From: Phalacrocorax aristotelis
Lineage: Eukaryota > Chordata > Aves > Suliformes > Phalacrocoracidae
Reading direction: 5' to 3'
NCBI RefSeq assembly: GCF_949628215.1
Contig: NC_134284.1
Span: forward strand, 2,728,001-2,792,000
Length of the DNA: 64,000 nucleotides
Shown here: piece by piece, positions 1 through 13,574 of the stretch
Layout of the letters: the number at the start of each line of letters is the position of its first letter
How positions within the stretch are numbered: the first letter of the stretch is position 1
Program-made: the position numbers and the translations under genes
Notes under the pieces: model-generated
Databases searched by the model: none
What the model saw: the letters and a program-made list of their open reading frames with translations, nothing else
Told to the model about the DNA's origin: nothing

Positions 1-3000
1 TTTAATACCACAGCGAGAAAAGGAGAGAATGTTGGCTTTACTTCACATTTGCTAGCTTCAATTTTTTTGGCACTCAACCTTGACGTTATTTAAACAGTGC
101 CTTGTTTTCTGGATATAAAATAGAGAATATTTCAATTTAATAATAAATTCACCTGTTTTAAAAAAATAAATAAAAGGATTTCAGTTTTGATAACATTGAA
201 GACATCATTTTCTTTTACAGCTGTTTGGGTTACTTCACACGTTTCTGTATCATTAGAATGGCTGAGTGGCAACTGAAGAGTTTGCACTGTTGCATTTTAC
301 TATTGTCAGGATAATAACGAGAATATCTTGTATGTTTTCTTAGATAGTTCAGTTACAGAAACTCAACCAACAGATACCGGCAAACTCCTGCTTTTTAATT
401 TAAAAATGGAACTGCACAATTTCCATGAAAACTAATTTGCAGAAAATAAATTGTATTGTGTTTTGAGAAGACCAAGACTGCCAGGATTACTTAAGAAGAT
501 AAATTAATTGGGAAGTGGGAAAGCCAAGAAAGCAATTTTTATTCTTTACAGTGCACTGCAAAATTTTCAGAAACAGGTACAGATACGTTATGTGGGCGAG
601 GCCAATATAGCATATTTGTCCTTTTTGCAGCATCTTTTTCCCCCTGAAATTTTGTTCAAAGACAGAAGTGTGATAAGGGAAGAAATGGACAGTACCTGAA
701 TTGAGTTTATGTCATTGAGTCAATTTAATGTGTGTTCTGCTGTAACTCTATCAGGACACCTCCAAAGTTGTAGTGAGGATACGATAAAATCACCCGAGTG
801 CCACCAGTCTCACATAGCTTTTATTTGAATTCCCGCCCATATAGCCAGATTCTCACACACCTTCCAAAAGCGTGTTTTGAATAATCTTGACATGGAAGTG
901 CACAACTGAAAGCCAGCAGGCTGCATCTGATCCTCAACGGCAAGTATCCCGCTCTGCAGCTCACCCTTGGCCTGTTTCGGAGGGTTTTGGAGGAAAGGAC
1001 TCTGAGAATATCCTGTACGAATGACTCGGGCACCAGCAGCCCCAGTCCAGCTGCCCAGTTTTGGAGGCACTCTCTAGTATTAACTGGAGCCCTAAAAGCT
1101 ATGCTGACACTGAATTCCAGTATGGGAATTAGATTAAAATGTAATAAAAACCCATAACAACAGGTCTCCAAGCAAAAACAAGACAGAAAAATGAATCCAA
1201 CTCAAAGCCATTTAATAGAACTCAGGGACTGTGGTACATTCTGCACTTCTAAACAAAGTATGGATGGAAATGACTACTGGAGCTGGATTTGGGACTAAGT
1301 AGTAGATGGACATAAGTAAGAATATTCCAATACACCCACCAGCACTTCTTTCTAAAGCTCCTAAAGAGAAGGACGTAGGGCCTCAAAAAGCGGACTAAAT
1401 TCTGCTTCGTAATTCCTTGGCAAAAGGCTGTCTTAACTGAACAGGTTTTTTTTCCTCCATCACTGAACCTTAATCACCAAATACCCAGAACAATGCTGAA
1501 AGCAGCTGGCCGTCAACACTGAATCAGCAGAATCACAGGCTGAAACATGGGGGTTTCTATTCTGTCTACTATTTTCTTTTACCTTTCACATTTTTCCTAT
1601 CCTCTCTCTCTCTTAGCCTTTCCTGATTATCAGCCTCCTGCACAGACTTGAAGAAAGGAGATGGGTCCTCCCAAGAATATCGAATGGAAAAAGTTTATTT
1701 GGTCAAAAGCATTGAATACCGTGCATCAATAAATTAGCAACATTACTTGCCTAGGCTCATTCTTTCTCCTATAATTAACAAAACCAAGAGTCCTTTAGTC
1801 ACTCTCATGTCTTCTGCATTTCAGAAGGCATCAGGACCCAAGCAGAATGGGGGGGGAAGGAGCTGAATCCAGCCGCACTCCGCAGCTGGTATCCTCCACC
1901 GAACCCTCTCTCCACTCTTCCTCTTGTAGCTGCCCGATGAATTGCACATCCAAGGAGGCCTTATGTACGCATAGGCTAACCACAACTGTCTGGCCTCCAC
2001 TGTGTCTAGATGGCTGCCTCATGTAAGGAGCAACAGATATTCCAGCTTATATCTTGTCATTGTCGTCCAGGAATTCAGTAAAAATCCCCAAACTTCAGAG
2101 GTCTACTGAAAGAGGAGCCATTAGCGACCAGGGTTTGGAGAAGTACTTGTTCAGAAGAAAACTTCTGAAGGATTTTAGATGTCTAGTTGTTTGAGGAAGA
2201 CTGACTTCTTTGACATATAAGCAGATACCTGAAGAAACTAATGGCATTTAGTAGCTAATGGCCTAAGTCTTGAGTAAAAGGCAGCTGTTTTACTGAGTGT
2301 AATGAAAACTAAAGTTCCTGATCTGATACATAGACCAGCAGTGCCTATCAAATCTGAAGAAATATATTTATGAAGATGGAAAAAACAACTACAACACCAT
2401 CCCTTTCTGAAACCACTAATAGTCATCGATTAGTTCTAGTTTTACAACACAATGCTATAATTTTTTTTTAAACTAGATATAGATATGGGGTAACAGTTAA
2501 ATCATAAACAAGAAGTTTATCTGAATGATCAAAGTTTAAGGTTTTATGACACCCAGCTGTCAATTTTATGTGGAAGAAAACTTCTTAGTGGGTACAAAAG
2601 GCAGCAGTGGAGGTTTGGGCTGACTACATAAGAAATAAATGGCCTCTTTCTGATTTGGTAGAAGAAAAGCTAAGTATTTAAGTGAAAAGACACAGTATCC
2701 CTTTTTGGACTTCAGGTTGGGAAGGGCATTTCAAAATGGAGAAGCCACTGACTACCCAGCAGCTGTGGGAGCATTTCACGAGCTGATGGAGCCCGTGGAG
2801 TCCCCAAGGCAAACACTGGGGGGGAGCCTTTCAGAGGGGAGTTCTGGCCTGTAACGATCTGTAGTTTCTAAAAGTAGCAAATGTGGGCTGCTGGGTTTTT
2901 TTTTTGTTTGTTTTTGGTTTGGTTTTTTGTGTTGTTGTTCATTGTGTTTTGTTTTTTTTTTAAAAAAACTTCTGTAATATTAAAAAGGAGTAAGCAGTAT

Positions 3001-6000
3001 GGAGTTTTTTGGGCAGAGTCCTTTCCAACAGAGGAGCACCTACATGTACAGGTCACAGCAAATGGTAACTCCAGCTTGATTGTTATGTGCAACTGAGGAA
3101 AGAGGTATTTGTTTCTCACTGGGCACAAGTGATTCCTTCATATTATTTCTAGCTCTATAGAAAGCAAAGAAAATTAATTTCAGAGGAAAGTTACACAATT
3201 TCATTTGTTTGTTTTCCTAAAGCAAAGAATCCAGAGAAGGCAGAAGTACATATGTCCCCTAAAAATTATAGAGTAACTTTAAAAAAGAAGCATCCAAAAA
3301 TTCCCCTTCAGTATGAAGATTTTGGGAATCCCAAACTATGAAGGGGTGATTTGGAAGCTGTGTTTCCTACCACAAGTAAAGAAGCCTCTTACAAAACTCT
3401 ATTCAAAATCCAGAATCTGAAAAAAAGTCCACAGGTTTTGAATTCAGTTTCAAACTGGGTATCCAGTTCCATAACAACTGCGTTCTATGAGAAAGCAGCA
3501 TCTTCCAGATTGATACAGGATTCTTTAATTGTTGTAATGACTTCTCATTTAATTTTAACATGCTTACCACATCCCAGTGATATTTTTATTCCTTCAGGTA
3601 TGTGACTATCCTTAGCTACGCTTGCATTATGATTTATCAGCTAAATTAGTTTGACATGTTCAGGTCATCTATCAAATATGACAGGGATGCAATGTCACAT
3701 ATTTCTGAGAAAAGCCCTGTGTGGGAGAGAAAATGATCAGAATAATTAAATTAGAGATGGGGACTTTTCAAGTGACTCAGCTCTAAAACTGGAACAACAT
3801 CTAAAGGGTAATGAGGAAGTACAGTTAAGGATTTTGTCTTGAATTGCATCACAGTCTCTGGATCTAGACTCATCAAGACCCTATATCCCAGTGCAGGCCT
3901 CATTATGGGTACAATAGAGATGAGGAAGGAAAATGCACACATAAAAATAACTTTCAACAGTTAACAGCAGTTACTAATAGACATTCATAGTTGAGTAGGA
4001 TAAGCAAAATTACCAATTGAATTATACAATTAATGGCAAAATATGCTCTATCATTTTTTACAGGTTCTTACAGTATTTTCTCTATAAACCTTTAGCTTTC
4101 ATCCTTCCTCAATTTAACAGTATTTTTTCAATAAAGGAAACCCCTGCATTTATGTTCTATCTTGACTTTCCGTCCTTTGCAAAGCTCATCACTCTGTGCT
4201 AAGCAGTCACAGAAAGTGCACTACTGTAACGAGGCGTTGTATACCTGTTTAAAGATTCCGGGAACTCTTCCAAGTCTTTATCTACAACCACCAATTATGT
4301 TTACAGAAAATGAATGTTACTTGGTAGTTTATGGGCATCTGGAAAATATAGGGAGGCTGGTATGTATGAAAAGGGAGAGACAAAAATTATATGCCCAGTT
4401 TGTGGGAAAATTCAATATTCAAAAATATTAAAGTGTGCTGGCTCTCTGAAAAGCTTAGTTAAGGATGTATATTTACACATCTATATTGATAATACATACA
4501 TACGTATCTATCTACATATATGTATGTGTATGTAATTATATATAAATAAAATGTAATTTTACAAATAAGATCTTTTCGCCCGTCATGACCATGGCCATAA
4601 TCAATTATAGGATCAGTAAAAGGTTCATTAAAAGGACAGAAATACAGATAACAAGATTGTTCTACACTGTAAAAGCCCACAACACTTTTTAAAGGTACAA
4701 CATATAATTTGAAAACAAAACATAGTTAAGTACTAACAGATGCTCTGATGAGGATTGCGTTTTTCTTTTTGTGGTTTTGATTTTTTTTAAGAATAAGCAT
4801 CCCACATAACAATAAAGCACACACACCTCTTTATGTAATTCTAGGTATTTACAATGTACCCATGTCTGGCCATGTAACATCTCAGATGGTGAAGTGCTAG
4901 CAGCATAGTTTGAGCACATTTCACAGTTACATTGAACGGACATTGTTGCATCCACCACCGTGTATTCCAATACATTTACTGAGCACAGAGTCCATAAACA
5001 TTTACAGAGCACTCTTGTTCAACAGAAGCCAAAACCAACAAAAAAAAAAAATCCCATTAAATTTCAGTAGAAGCCAATGCTTTACTTTAGCAACAACACT
5101 GCAGCTAGCAGGAACTGTTACTACCTCATAAATTTTGCCTTTAGCTACAGCTTGTGCCACAGAGAGACACATTCATTTGCTAAAAATCAAACGCAGCTTA
5201 CTTAATGTCTGCTCCAATGTAATATAAAATAAACCCACTATAATAACCAACTTGTACATAGTTACAGTACACAGGAAAAGCTCTGGATAGTGATGGAGGA
5301 AAGTTGATGAAAGGGTCTTTATAAAAACCCATACTTTCCTTTAATAAGCAATCATATAGTGATGCATAAAAAATAATAAGCACAGTATGGTGTGTTACAA
5401 AATCAATCATGTGAATCTAGAGAACAAATTTTTACATTATTACACAGCTAATCTTTCACTGACACAATTTTCCCCTCTGGAGACTGGGGATAAAAAATAT
5501 TAATTACTTGTACCGTGATTGTTGACATCAAGGAATTATTTTTCTGTAGGGAAATATTTTGATGGTTTGATAATTTACTAAATTACACGAACAATTTCAC
5601 TGAGAGCAATGGCACATTCAGGATGACAAATACAATCCCTGAAATGTGCAACTGGATCACGTTACCACTGCAATGTCCCACTAAAGCGTATAGTAGATAT
5701 AATATGAAGATTTCCCCAAACTAATATACCGGAGCATTTCACCCTGAATTTTGATAGAAAGGCTAGAACGGAATCTGAACTTTGTGTACGTGGAGATCTT
5801 TCTCATTTATTCACAGTAATTTCTTTTCTTTAGGATTTCATTCCTTACGCCTCCTGTTGCCATTAACTTTGTTTTCTTGTGGCCTTTCCTGAGGCTTCAC
5901 ATTCGCTCCCACCACAAGAAGCCAGGTCACCAGCTCCATTCCAATGGCCTGCTGCTGAAGGCAGCCCCTCACGTTTGCACTCACTCCATCACTGCTGCAG

Positions 6001-7412
6001 GACTCCTGCCACTCTAACACAGAAATCAGACAGGCACGTGCAGTTCAACCCTGCCACGGAAGTGCCTTCGCCACAAAGCCAAAGCCCTGGCAAACAGCCA
6101 GCGGTCAGAGTCTCAGCTCACTGTCACTTGCCCAGTACAGCCCAGTCCCAGAAACCACAGCTGTCAAAGGGCCTGATTCCAGCCCCCAGCACTGTAGCAG
6201 ATACAGTTCTGCTGGACCAAAAGACCGTGACTGGAGATAACTTCAGTTTCCAAATACCTGATATTGACTGGTATTTGTAAAGCTATTTAAAGATTAAAAG
6301 TGCTACGAAAGTGCAAAGTATCCTTAATAGTTTTATAGAAATATTAAAAAATCACTTTAAAAATCTTTCTTCTTTCAGAGATGCCAATTCTGTCACTGTT
6401 ATAATAATTTCATAAATTATAGGTAAAGGCACAGGGCATCAATACATTTTTTTCTCTTGTTCTGCATCATTCCATCAGTAATGGAAATTTTTGGGGCAAG
6501 TGGAAGCGCAACACAGGAGACAGCAAAAAAGACCTTCCTTGTGTTGTAAAGTAGATAGACTATGTCCATTACACTGTACAGTCAGTTCTGATTTGTACCA
6601 TTGTCGTTATTGCATAAAATCTTAAAATTTCCTTCAGAGGCTTTGGGTAATGGAGAAATTTGGAGTTATCTGCTAACCATCACCATTTTTTACAGACGAT
6701 AGTGACTCGCATGATGGAACTGAGATTGGGACTGGCTTCTTCATACACAAAATACATTATCTGTTTCCTCCACTAGAAGCCCTTTCTATGTCTCCACAAA
6801 AATCACCCTTAAAGTGGAAATTTTCTCAGTGTTACATTCTCCTATAATATGTATGTTCATTTGGAGTACTATGAATCTCCCTAACATTTTGGTATTGGGG
6901 ATGACAGTATTTCCCTCTTTAAATAGTCCTTGTTTCTTTCCAAAAGAAGGTGGAAACACCTCAAAACAGATGTAGTACGAGCTCCATTGCTCGGTACGTT
7001 GAAAACTAAAGAGACAATACACTAGAAAGGAATTACAGGAAGAAACAGTTCAGCACTACAGGGAGATACACTGGATGACCGGACCTGATGACTGGATGAG
7101 CATCCCACTCTAACTTCTAGTAGTTTGTAATTTACTCTACATATTCTCAGGCTGAAAGAAAGGACTGAAGACCTCAAACATAACCACTTTAATGCAGCTC
7201 TACTGCATAATAAAAAACACCATGTTGTTCACAGCAGCCACTGACTTCTTTATCCCAAGCACACTACTTTCATGCAAAATTTTACTTTTCTGGAGAATTT
7301 TTTTTTTAACCTCTAGACATATAAAGCAACAGCTTTGAAAAGACAGAATTACAGTCAATTTACTAGGTTATGTCATTATCTATTTTCTCCCTTATCCCTT
7401 AAGTAGGAGCAA
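1..7412. other. Intergenic DNA downstream of CHRM5, probably with its 3' UTR
   Basis: No convincing coding exon was found on either strand. The sequence is AT-rich with low-complexity patches: a T/GT-rich tract at about 2897-2960 and an ATAC/TATG-rich stretch at about 4490-4550. The part next to 7413 must contain the CHRM5 3' UTR, because the coding region ends there. One candidate minus-strand poly(A) signal (AATAAA, read as TTTATT on the plus strand) is at 5806-5811, but such hexamers are common in AT-rich DNA. In human the next gene on this side is EMC7, convergent with CHRM5. No EMC7 coding exon was recognised here. Confidence 0.5.
4479..4553. repeat. AT-rich imperfect TACA/TATG simple repeat
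   Basis: An irregular run of ATACATAC, TATCTATC and TATATGTATG units followed by TATATAAATAAA. It is low-complexity DNA with no coding signal and is probably length-variable. Confidence 0.6.
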
Positions 7413-8999
7413 TTATGGCAGTCTGGTATTGCCCTGCCAGTATAGTTTCTCTTCCACTTTTTTTTTTTTCCACTGGCAGAAAAGCAGCATCTTAAAAGTT
7501 TTCCTGAAAGTTTTGTTACAGAGGGCATAACAAATGGGGTTAACAGTGCTGTTCACGTAGCAGAGCCAATATCCAAGGTGCCACAGTGTCAGGGGAATGC
7601 AGTCAGAGCAGAATGTGGAGATCAAAACCATGATATTGTAGGGAGTCCAAGTGATGATAAAAGCCAAAAGAATAGCACTTAAAGTCTGTGCTGCTTTGCG
7701 TTCCTTTATAAGAACCATCCGTTTCCTTTTCGTGATTTGGTTACTTATATTTGGATCCATGCTTTTGATGGAAGGATCTTTTGACAGAGCAGCAGAACAA
7801 GGAGTTATTTTTACTTTATGGCAACCATTGTTGGCTTCCTGGGTGCCATCAGCCTTAACCACCAACCGGAATTTATAGGCCACACATTTTTTACTTTTTT
7901 GTACGTGGCCTTTGGCAGGTGACAAAAAGTATTTCTGGTTCTCAAAATCATTTTCTTCAGGTTGGTCTTTGACAACAACATCCATACTCTCATCAAACTC
8001 TTCTCCCTTACCTTTAGATGGACTTTTGTAAGTTACTTGGAAAACGGAATCAGCAGCAAGTTTATCCTCCTCTTCTGAAGATGCGTAGCTGCTGCAGGTG
8101 GTTAGTTGGTCAGGCTTAGCCCAGTCGTTACACGTACTCGCTGCCTGAGAGGCTTTCACTGTCGCTGACGTACTTCGACTGGATGAAGACCAGGAAGCCT
8201 GACACCTCTCTCTTTTGACTAAATTTTGTTGCTTGCAACTGAAGCAAGACTTCAGGAGAGCTTTCTGAGGCTTTATCATCTCAAACTCTGCCACAGACTC
8301 CGAACCCTGCAGTTCAGCAAGGTCCTTGGTTCGTTTCTCCGTCTCTTTATAGATGCGGCAATACAGAATGGTCATCACGGACACTGGAATGTAAAAAGCA
8401 GCAATTGCAGTACCAAAGGTGATAATGGGCTCATATAAAAACTGTATCTGGCACTCTTCAGGTGGTACTGTTCGTTCACCCACAAAATACTGCCAGCACA
8501 AGATTACGGGTGCCCACAACACGAAGGAAATTAGCCAAGCAAGACCAATCATGATGCCAGCTCTTTTGGGCGTGCGCTTGGCCCTGTAAGTTAAAGGCCT
8601 TGTGATGGAAAAATATCTGTCAAAACTGATGACTAGGAGGTTCATTACTGAGGCATTGCTAGCTACATAGTCCAGTGCTAGCCACAGGTCACAGGCAAGG
8701 CTTCCAAGAGACCAATGGCCTATGAGTATGTAGGATGTATAAAGGTTCATAGAAAATATTCCAATGATAAGGTCTGCACAGGCAAGGCTGAGCAAGTAGT
8801 AATTGTTGACAGTTTTGAGCTGACTGTTAACCTTGAAGGATATCATTACAAGAATATTTCCCACTATGGTTATTAAGCTTACAATTGCAGTTACAGTGGC
8901 AATAGTAATGACTTCCCAGAGACTATGCCCTTGTAGCTGCTTATGGTTGATGGATGAACTGTTTACAACAGTAGAATTGCTGAATAAATTTACTTCCAT
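7413..8999 (-). CDS. CHRM5: Muscarinic acetylcholine receptor M5, complete single coding exon
   Basis: This is a seven-transmembrane class A G-protein-coupled receptor for acetylcholine. M5 couples mainly to Gq/11 and phospholipase C at the plasma membrane. The 528 residues match the usual M5 length (human 532). Visible features are N-terminal sequons near residues 8 and 13, TM1 at about 28-54, the TM2 Asp76, the ligand-binding Asp110 in [14 protein letters not shown], and Asp127-Arg128-Tyr129 in [11 protein letters not shown]. Cys103 and Cys183 are placed for the extracellular disulfide. A long third intracellular loop (about 217-440) contains [11 protein letters not shown] and [16 protein letters not shown]6 has the [11 protein letters not shown] motif, TM7 has [13 protein letters not shown], and the C-terminus reads [14 protein letters not shown]5 is recognised from the loop and C-terminal motifs, which are specific to this subtype. 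The ATG at 8997-8999 is the family start. No frameshift or stop interrupts the gene. Muscarinic receptor genes carry their introns in the 5' UTR, so upstream non-coding exons are expected but were not identified. Confidence 0.98.
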   Translation of the reverse strand: MEVNLFSNSTVVNSSSINHKQLQGHSLWEVITIATVTAIVSLITIVGNILVMISFKVNSQLKTVNNYYLLSLACADLIIGIFSMNLYTSYILIGHWSLGSLACDLWLALDYVASNASVMNLLVISFDRYFSITRPLTYRAKRTPKRAGIMIGLAWLISFVLWAPVILCWQYFVGERTVPPEECQIQFLYEPIITFGTAIAAFYIPVSVMTILYCRIYKETEKRTKDLAELQGSESVAEFEMIKPQKALLKSCFSCKQQNLVKRERCQASWSSSSRSTSATVKASQAASTCNDWAKPDQLTTCSSYASSEEEDKLAADSVFQVTYKSPSKGKGEEFDESMDVVVKDQPEENDFENQKYFLSPAKGHVQKSKKCVAYKFRLVVKADGTQEANNGCHKVKITPCSAALSKDPSIKSMDPNISNQITKRKRMVLIKERKAAQTLSAILLAFIITWTPYNIMVLISTFCSDCIPLTLWHLGYWLCYVNSTVNPICYALCNKTFRKTFKMLLFCQWKKKKVEEKLYWQGNTRLP

Positions 9000-9084
9000 T
9001 CTTGTTCTTGGTGTATTGTCATCAGGATCTTAGCAATGTTGCCTATTGCTTTGTGTACTTGAAAATATTCTTTTGGAGACAGCT

Positions 9085-9162
9085 ATAGAATCATAGAATG
9101 TCCTGAGTTGGAAGGGACCCACAAGGATCATCAAGTCCAACTCCTAAAGATCAAAGGGAAAA
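9085..9162 (-). mobile_element. CR1 LINE 3' tail, severely 5'-truncated
   Basis: On the plus strand this reads ATAGAATCATAGAATG and then TTGGAAGGGACCCACAAGGA and CATCAAGTCCAACTCC. That is the reverse complement of the CR1 3' end, with the octamer-like ATTCTATG terminal repeat. About 75 bp remain. It is 86 bp upstream of the CHRM5 start codon, so it lies in the 5' UTR, an upstream intron or the promoter-proximal region of that gene. Confidence 0.85.
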
Positions 9163-12100
9163 AAAAAAGAAAAAGAAAGCAGCTCATTAAATAGCCCAGA
9201 CTTCCATTAGAGTTACGATAAACCACTTGTAAAGCAATCTATCAAATTATTTGTGCTCTCTTTTTGCATTTCAATTATTGCTTCTACCATTGTGGACACA
9301 ACTAAAACAAACAAATGTACATTCTAGGACAACGCTATCTCATCGCATTTCTAAATGCAATCAAAACACTATTGTTTCTTAAGACAGTCAATCACACCAG
9401 CTCTTATATTTTGAATATCTTAGGAGACACTGCACATACTCTTAAAGACAGACATTTCAAGTTTTGCAGTGCAGTAAGACAATGAGTCATTGTGTTGTTT
9501 TTAACCATGTAGAAGACATGTCAAGATTTCAGAAATTATGCCTGGAAAATTTGGAGAAGTCACCAACAACAGAAAGAGAGTCAGAGGAAACTAGCATGCA
9601 TGGGGAGTTAGGAACCATGCTGGCATGGTGGTGGTGGGAAATAATTAGGTGTTAGAAGTGCTTGGGGCAACTGAGGGGGAATCTCTGAGTTAAGGAAGCA
9701 GACAGGGCCAAGAAGATGTTTTTGGAAAAATAAGTTAGGCAGGAAAGAGTTTTATCTATTGGGAGTTCTCAGGACAGAGGAGATTGATTGGGTGAGGTGT
9801 AGAAGTGCAGTTTGGGTAGTTTGGGTGAGTGAATGATAAGGTTGAGGACAGAAAGGAGTAAACTGAAGAGGAAGCAGAAGTGGATGACCACAGTGACAAA
9901 CAATGCAACAAAACCAATTTAATACTCGCATAAGCAGCAAAAGGTAGAAACGGCACCGCTGTCACTCTATTCATGCATACATGCCTCTGATGTCCATCCC
10001 TTCCTACGTTCTTCACTGCTGTTTTCTTGTTCCAGTGAATTAGGCAGTTTGGTTCTTTCACAGATATCTGCTGTTTTTTGAGTAATTTCATCACATCAAA
10101 TTATGCTAATCACTTGTTCGATGCTTAATCTTGCTGGACTGTGTAATTTTGGAATAGTCAAATAGTAGTTAGTTTTTTTAAGTCAGAAATGAAAGATAAA
10201 TTATTAACTGTTTGTTTATTGGGCATCTAGCCAGTATAAAACTGGCAAGACGATCCCTTTTTTCAAAGCAGGCAGAGGTTCAGCTAAAATTATCTCATAA
10301 ATCACCCATTAAAGTCCAAGTCTAGGGCTTTACAATTCTCTCTGCATCGGATCTCTATTATATGGTCCTCCTTATACAACCACGCCACTTCTCTGTGTTT
10401 TCATCTTTAATCCTAACTCTCAGAACATTATTTTCTTTGGTCTTGGCAAGTGTCTTTTATTAACTGCAAGCTTTCACAGCCTATCCCTTTCCCATATGTC
10501 ATCATCTATCTTTTTTACCCAGTAGTTGGGTCCCTTCTCTCCTCATCTGAATAGATCAATATTTTATAACCACTTGTTGAATTTTCAAAAAAGCATCTTA
10601 TTTTCTTTCATTGTCCTCTTATTTGCTTTCATTTTTTCCTTCACTTTTGTCCCAGGTCTCTTAAATATCCACAGAAGTGTATCATCCTTCTTCAAGCCCT
10701 CCTTAATGATTATCTCTTGTTGTGATGAAATTCGATAATGGTAAGTTTCCTGGTGTACTGAGACCACTGTCTATCGTACTGCCCAAAATGGTTCTCCTCC
10801 ATCTGTGTGTGTCTTTCATCTCCTGTCTTATATTTAGATCTTTGTGCATCTGTATTCTGCTTATACGCAACATACACTGAACCTAACTCAACAGGATTAT
10901 AGTCAATATACGGGCCTTTCAGCCTAGTAATAATTATAATATATGCATGTTGACCATCTGTACGCTTGGCTCTCTACAGCCTCCAGAGCCAGTCTCGCAG
11001 CCAAGAATAGCTCAAGTGCCACAGCAATCCTAACAAGCCCCATGCAAGGAAAGAAATTTCATCTGCATTCTGCAAAGCCTTCCTCCAAGTCAGAGCTGGC
11101 CTTGATGGCTGGGGGTACTGGCTTTACAAATCTTTACACAAGCGTAGGAATTCATTTAATGTGAAACAAAGACAAGTGGAGCAGCTGCATGGCTGTGATA
11201 GGTAGCTGAGCTGTGAGAGAGAAATCTGTGTCTCTGCTACCTCATGTGGCCTATGCTGCTGCTTCTGTTCACAGCCAGCACGGCTGTTCTGCACATCAGC
11301 AGCTCCATGTGATTAGATTTTTAAGCATGGCAGTATAATAACTGGTTTAGTGTGGTACTGTCAGGGGGCAGTGAGGGCCAGCTGCTCTGCAAGGGAAGGT
11401 GAGCTCTGGGTGGAGCATGATACCAAGGCAGGTGGAAGCAGAGACCTCATCAAGAAGGAGGAGGATGCAGAGCAGCACATTGGGTTCATGATCAGGGCCA
11501 GAGGCAGTGATCAGGGTCAGACATAGTCTGGTGATCGCACAACAAGTCTGTAGCGATGAGGCAGGTCTGAGACCAACCCAGGAAGCACAGCAAGCGGGTC
11601 TGGGTCTGGGTCTGGGTCTGGGTCTGGGTCAGGGCCGGGTTCAAGGAGGTAGGAGACCAGGTGTAGATGTAGCTGCTGCCCAGCTGTGACATAGCACAGG
11701 TGAGGGCCAGCTGTATAGCCTCAACTTAAAAGCAGTTCCCAAGGGAAAGTAGGGGGCCCTTGCTTCTAGCTTTCTTCACAACAGGCCTTATCAGCAGAGC
11801 AGCTGACCTTGGACTCAGCCAGCTAAACTCAACATAGCCAACAGTGCTCCTAGAAGGGGACTGCCCTCCAGTCCTTGACAGCTAATGTACCTGAAACACT
11901 GTCAGGGATCTTAATTTTTTGCAAGTTGCAAGATTTCAGCAAAGGCTAGAGATGGCCTTAAGAAGGCACAAGCTATGAATGCCAGGCATATGGATAAACC
12001 TATACTAACTTCTCCATTTGCCTAGCACCTGGGGTTGAGCAGCCGCTTAGGGTGATTATAGGAAATTGTTTGAACTTTCTGCCTTTTTTTGCCAGAATAA

Positions 12101-13574
12101 GACACTTTTCTCAGAAGAGGGGAGACTATAAATTGCCTAGACGCTGTGGCCTGTAATGCTTTGTCTTTTGCCATAGGTAGCAAGTGTGTCCCCCTCTGAG
12201 GTCACCTACCCTCATTGGGATGTAGGAGGAAAGACTGCTGTATCTACCCCATGTGGATTGCAGACTTCAGAGCAACAGGAGAGTAGAAATTGTTGTTGTC
12301 CTGACACAATTGTTCTCGGTTTGAACTAACATGGGCAGGAGGAACACTGGTAATATGGTATAGAAGCTATAACTAATTTCTAAATACAAAGCACTTGCAT
12401 TATCATCATGCAAATCCTTCCCTCCCTAATGAGCTGTTTTACTGTAAAGCCTATAAAAATTGACAGTAGCTAAGCTGCTAGTATGCAAAGATACCTTCTT
12501 GGCATGTTGACCGTTCTCGTCATCTTTTCATACTCTGTCATCTTTTGTCTCACAGGTCTGTATTAACACTTTTTAGTGTTACCTTTTGTTCTCTATTTGT
12601 GTATCACTCAAGGCAATAGTGCTTGTGAGTGGGACTTCTGTGTGCCATGGTAACATAATTTATGTTAATTGTCTATCATAACAGATAATAATAGGGAGAT
12701 CAAATTTAAATTACAAAATCAAAATGCACATGTACAGTATCATGACTTTGCTATCTACCTCATAATTATCGATGCATGAACTTCACGCTTGAGTTATAAT
12801 GATGTTTGCTATTTGTTGCCAAATATTAGTGATTTTTTTAAATCTAGCTGTAAGTATTAATTAATGTGAGCTGTTAAAACTTTTACATATAGTCAGCTTA
12901 CAGTTATCTGCAGGCAGATTGTTCGTGTCACAGATTAATTGCACCACAGATGCAGACACAGCTTGGGTTTGCCAGGTTTTATTAGCTCTAGCTCAGCACT
13001 GGGTCTGCCAGACCTGTGCTGGCTGCACAAGGAATCATTTAGATGTCTTTGCAATGTGCTTGCCAGCACTGCTCCCTGTTACTTGATTTATTTGCTTGTG
13101 TAGCACTGGAGTCATACTAAGCTAATTTACTGATTTGCTGCACACTATTCCCCAGAACCAAGCAGCCCTTACCACAGGTAGCAGTGCAGAGACACTACAG
13201 CCCATGGTTTCACAGTATGAGAGTTTTGGTCACGTTTTGCTGTGAGGAATGGTTTAAAAACCCTTCAAAACCAGATTGATGTTTTAATGTGTGCTGTCAA
13301 ATGACAGCCTGCATGCTCAAAAGCAATTGGGCAAGCCTGCTGTTAGGGAACTGGTGAACTGGAGCATGGGTACCTGCCTAATTCAAGCAGTGCAGGACAA
13401 ACCAGCCTAACTCTATGGCATAAAGATGTTCCTCTGTCCCTGCTCTGTGTCCTCAGAGCAGGATGCTCCTCAAGTGACTGCAGAGTCACCCCATGCAGTT
13501 CATATTGTGCAGGCTTGTGTGCAACACCCTGTCAGCAAGGGCTTGGTGCCTTTTTCCTTCATTTGCTACAGAAA
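9163..13574. other. Intergenic DNA between CHRM5 and AVEN, no gene seen
   Basis: Open frames here are short and match nothing recognised. The CHRM5 upstream promoter or 5' non-coding exons could lie in this stretch, but no convincing exon-intron structure was found. It contains the TCTGGG microsatellite, annotated separately. The rest is unique-looking sequence. Confidence 0.5.
11595..11630 (+). repeat. (TCTGGG)n hexanucleotide microsatellite
   Basis: About six uninterrupted copies of the hexamer GGGTCT/TCTGGG, ending in an imperfect GGGTCAGGGCCGGGT. The G-rich strand carries regularly spaced GGG runs that could fold into a G-quadruplex. Long frames on both strands across it are repeat artefacts. 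Confidence 0.9.

Noticed and set aside
810-1171. Overlapping minus-strand frames of 86 and 116 codons
   Set aside because: Two overlapping frames of similar length in the same DNA, no recognised motif and no splice context.
1-5000. Search for EMC7 coding exons expected left of CHRM5
   Set aside because: No plus-strand exon resembling EMC7 could be recognised. A 3' UTR cannot be excluded, but nothing supports it.
5879-6280. 133-codon frame in the CHRM5 downstream region
   Set aside because: It starts with GTG, is rich in Pro, Ser and Gln without any known motif, and lies opposite the likely CHRM5 3' UTR.
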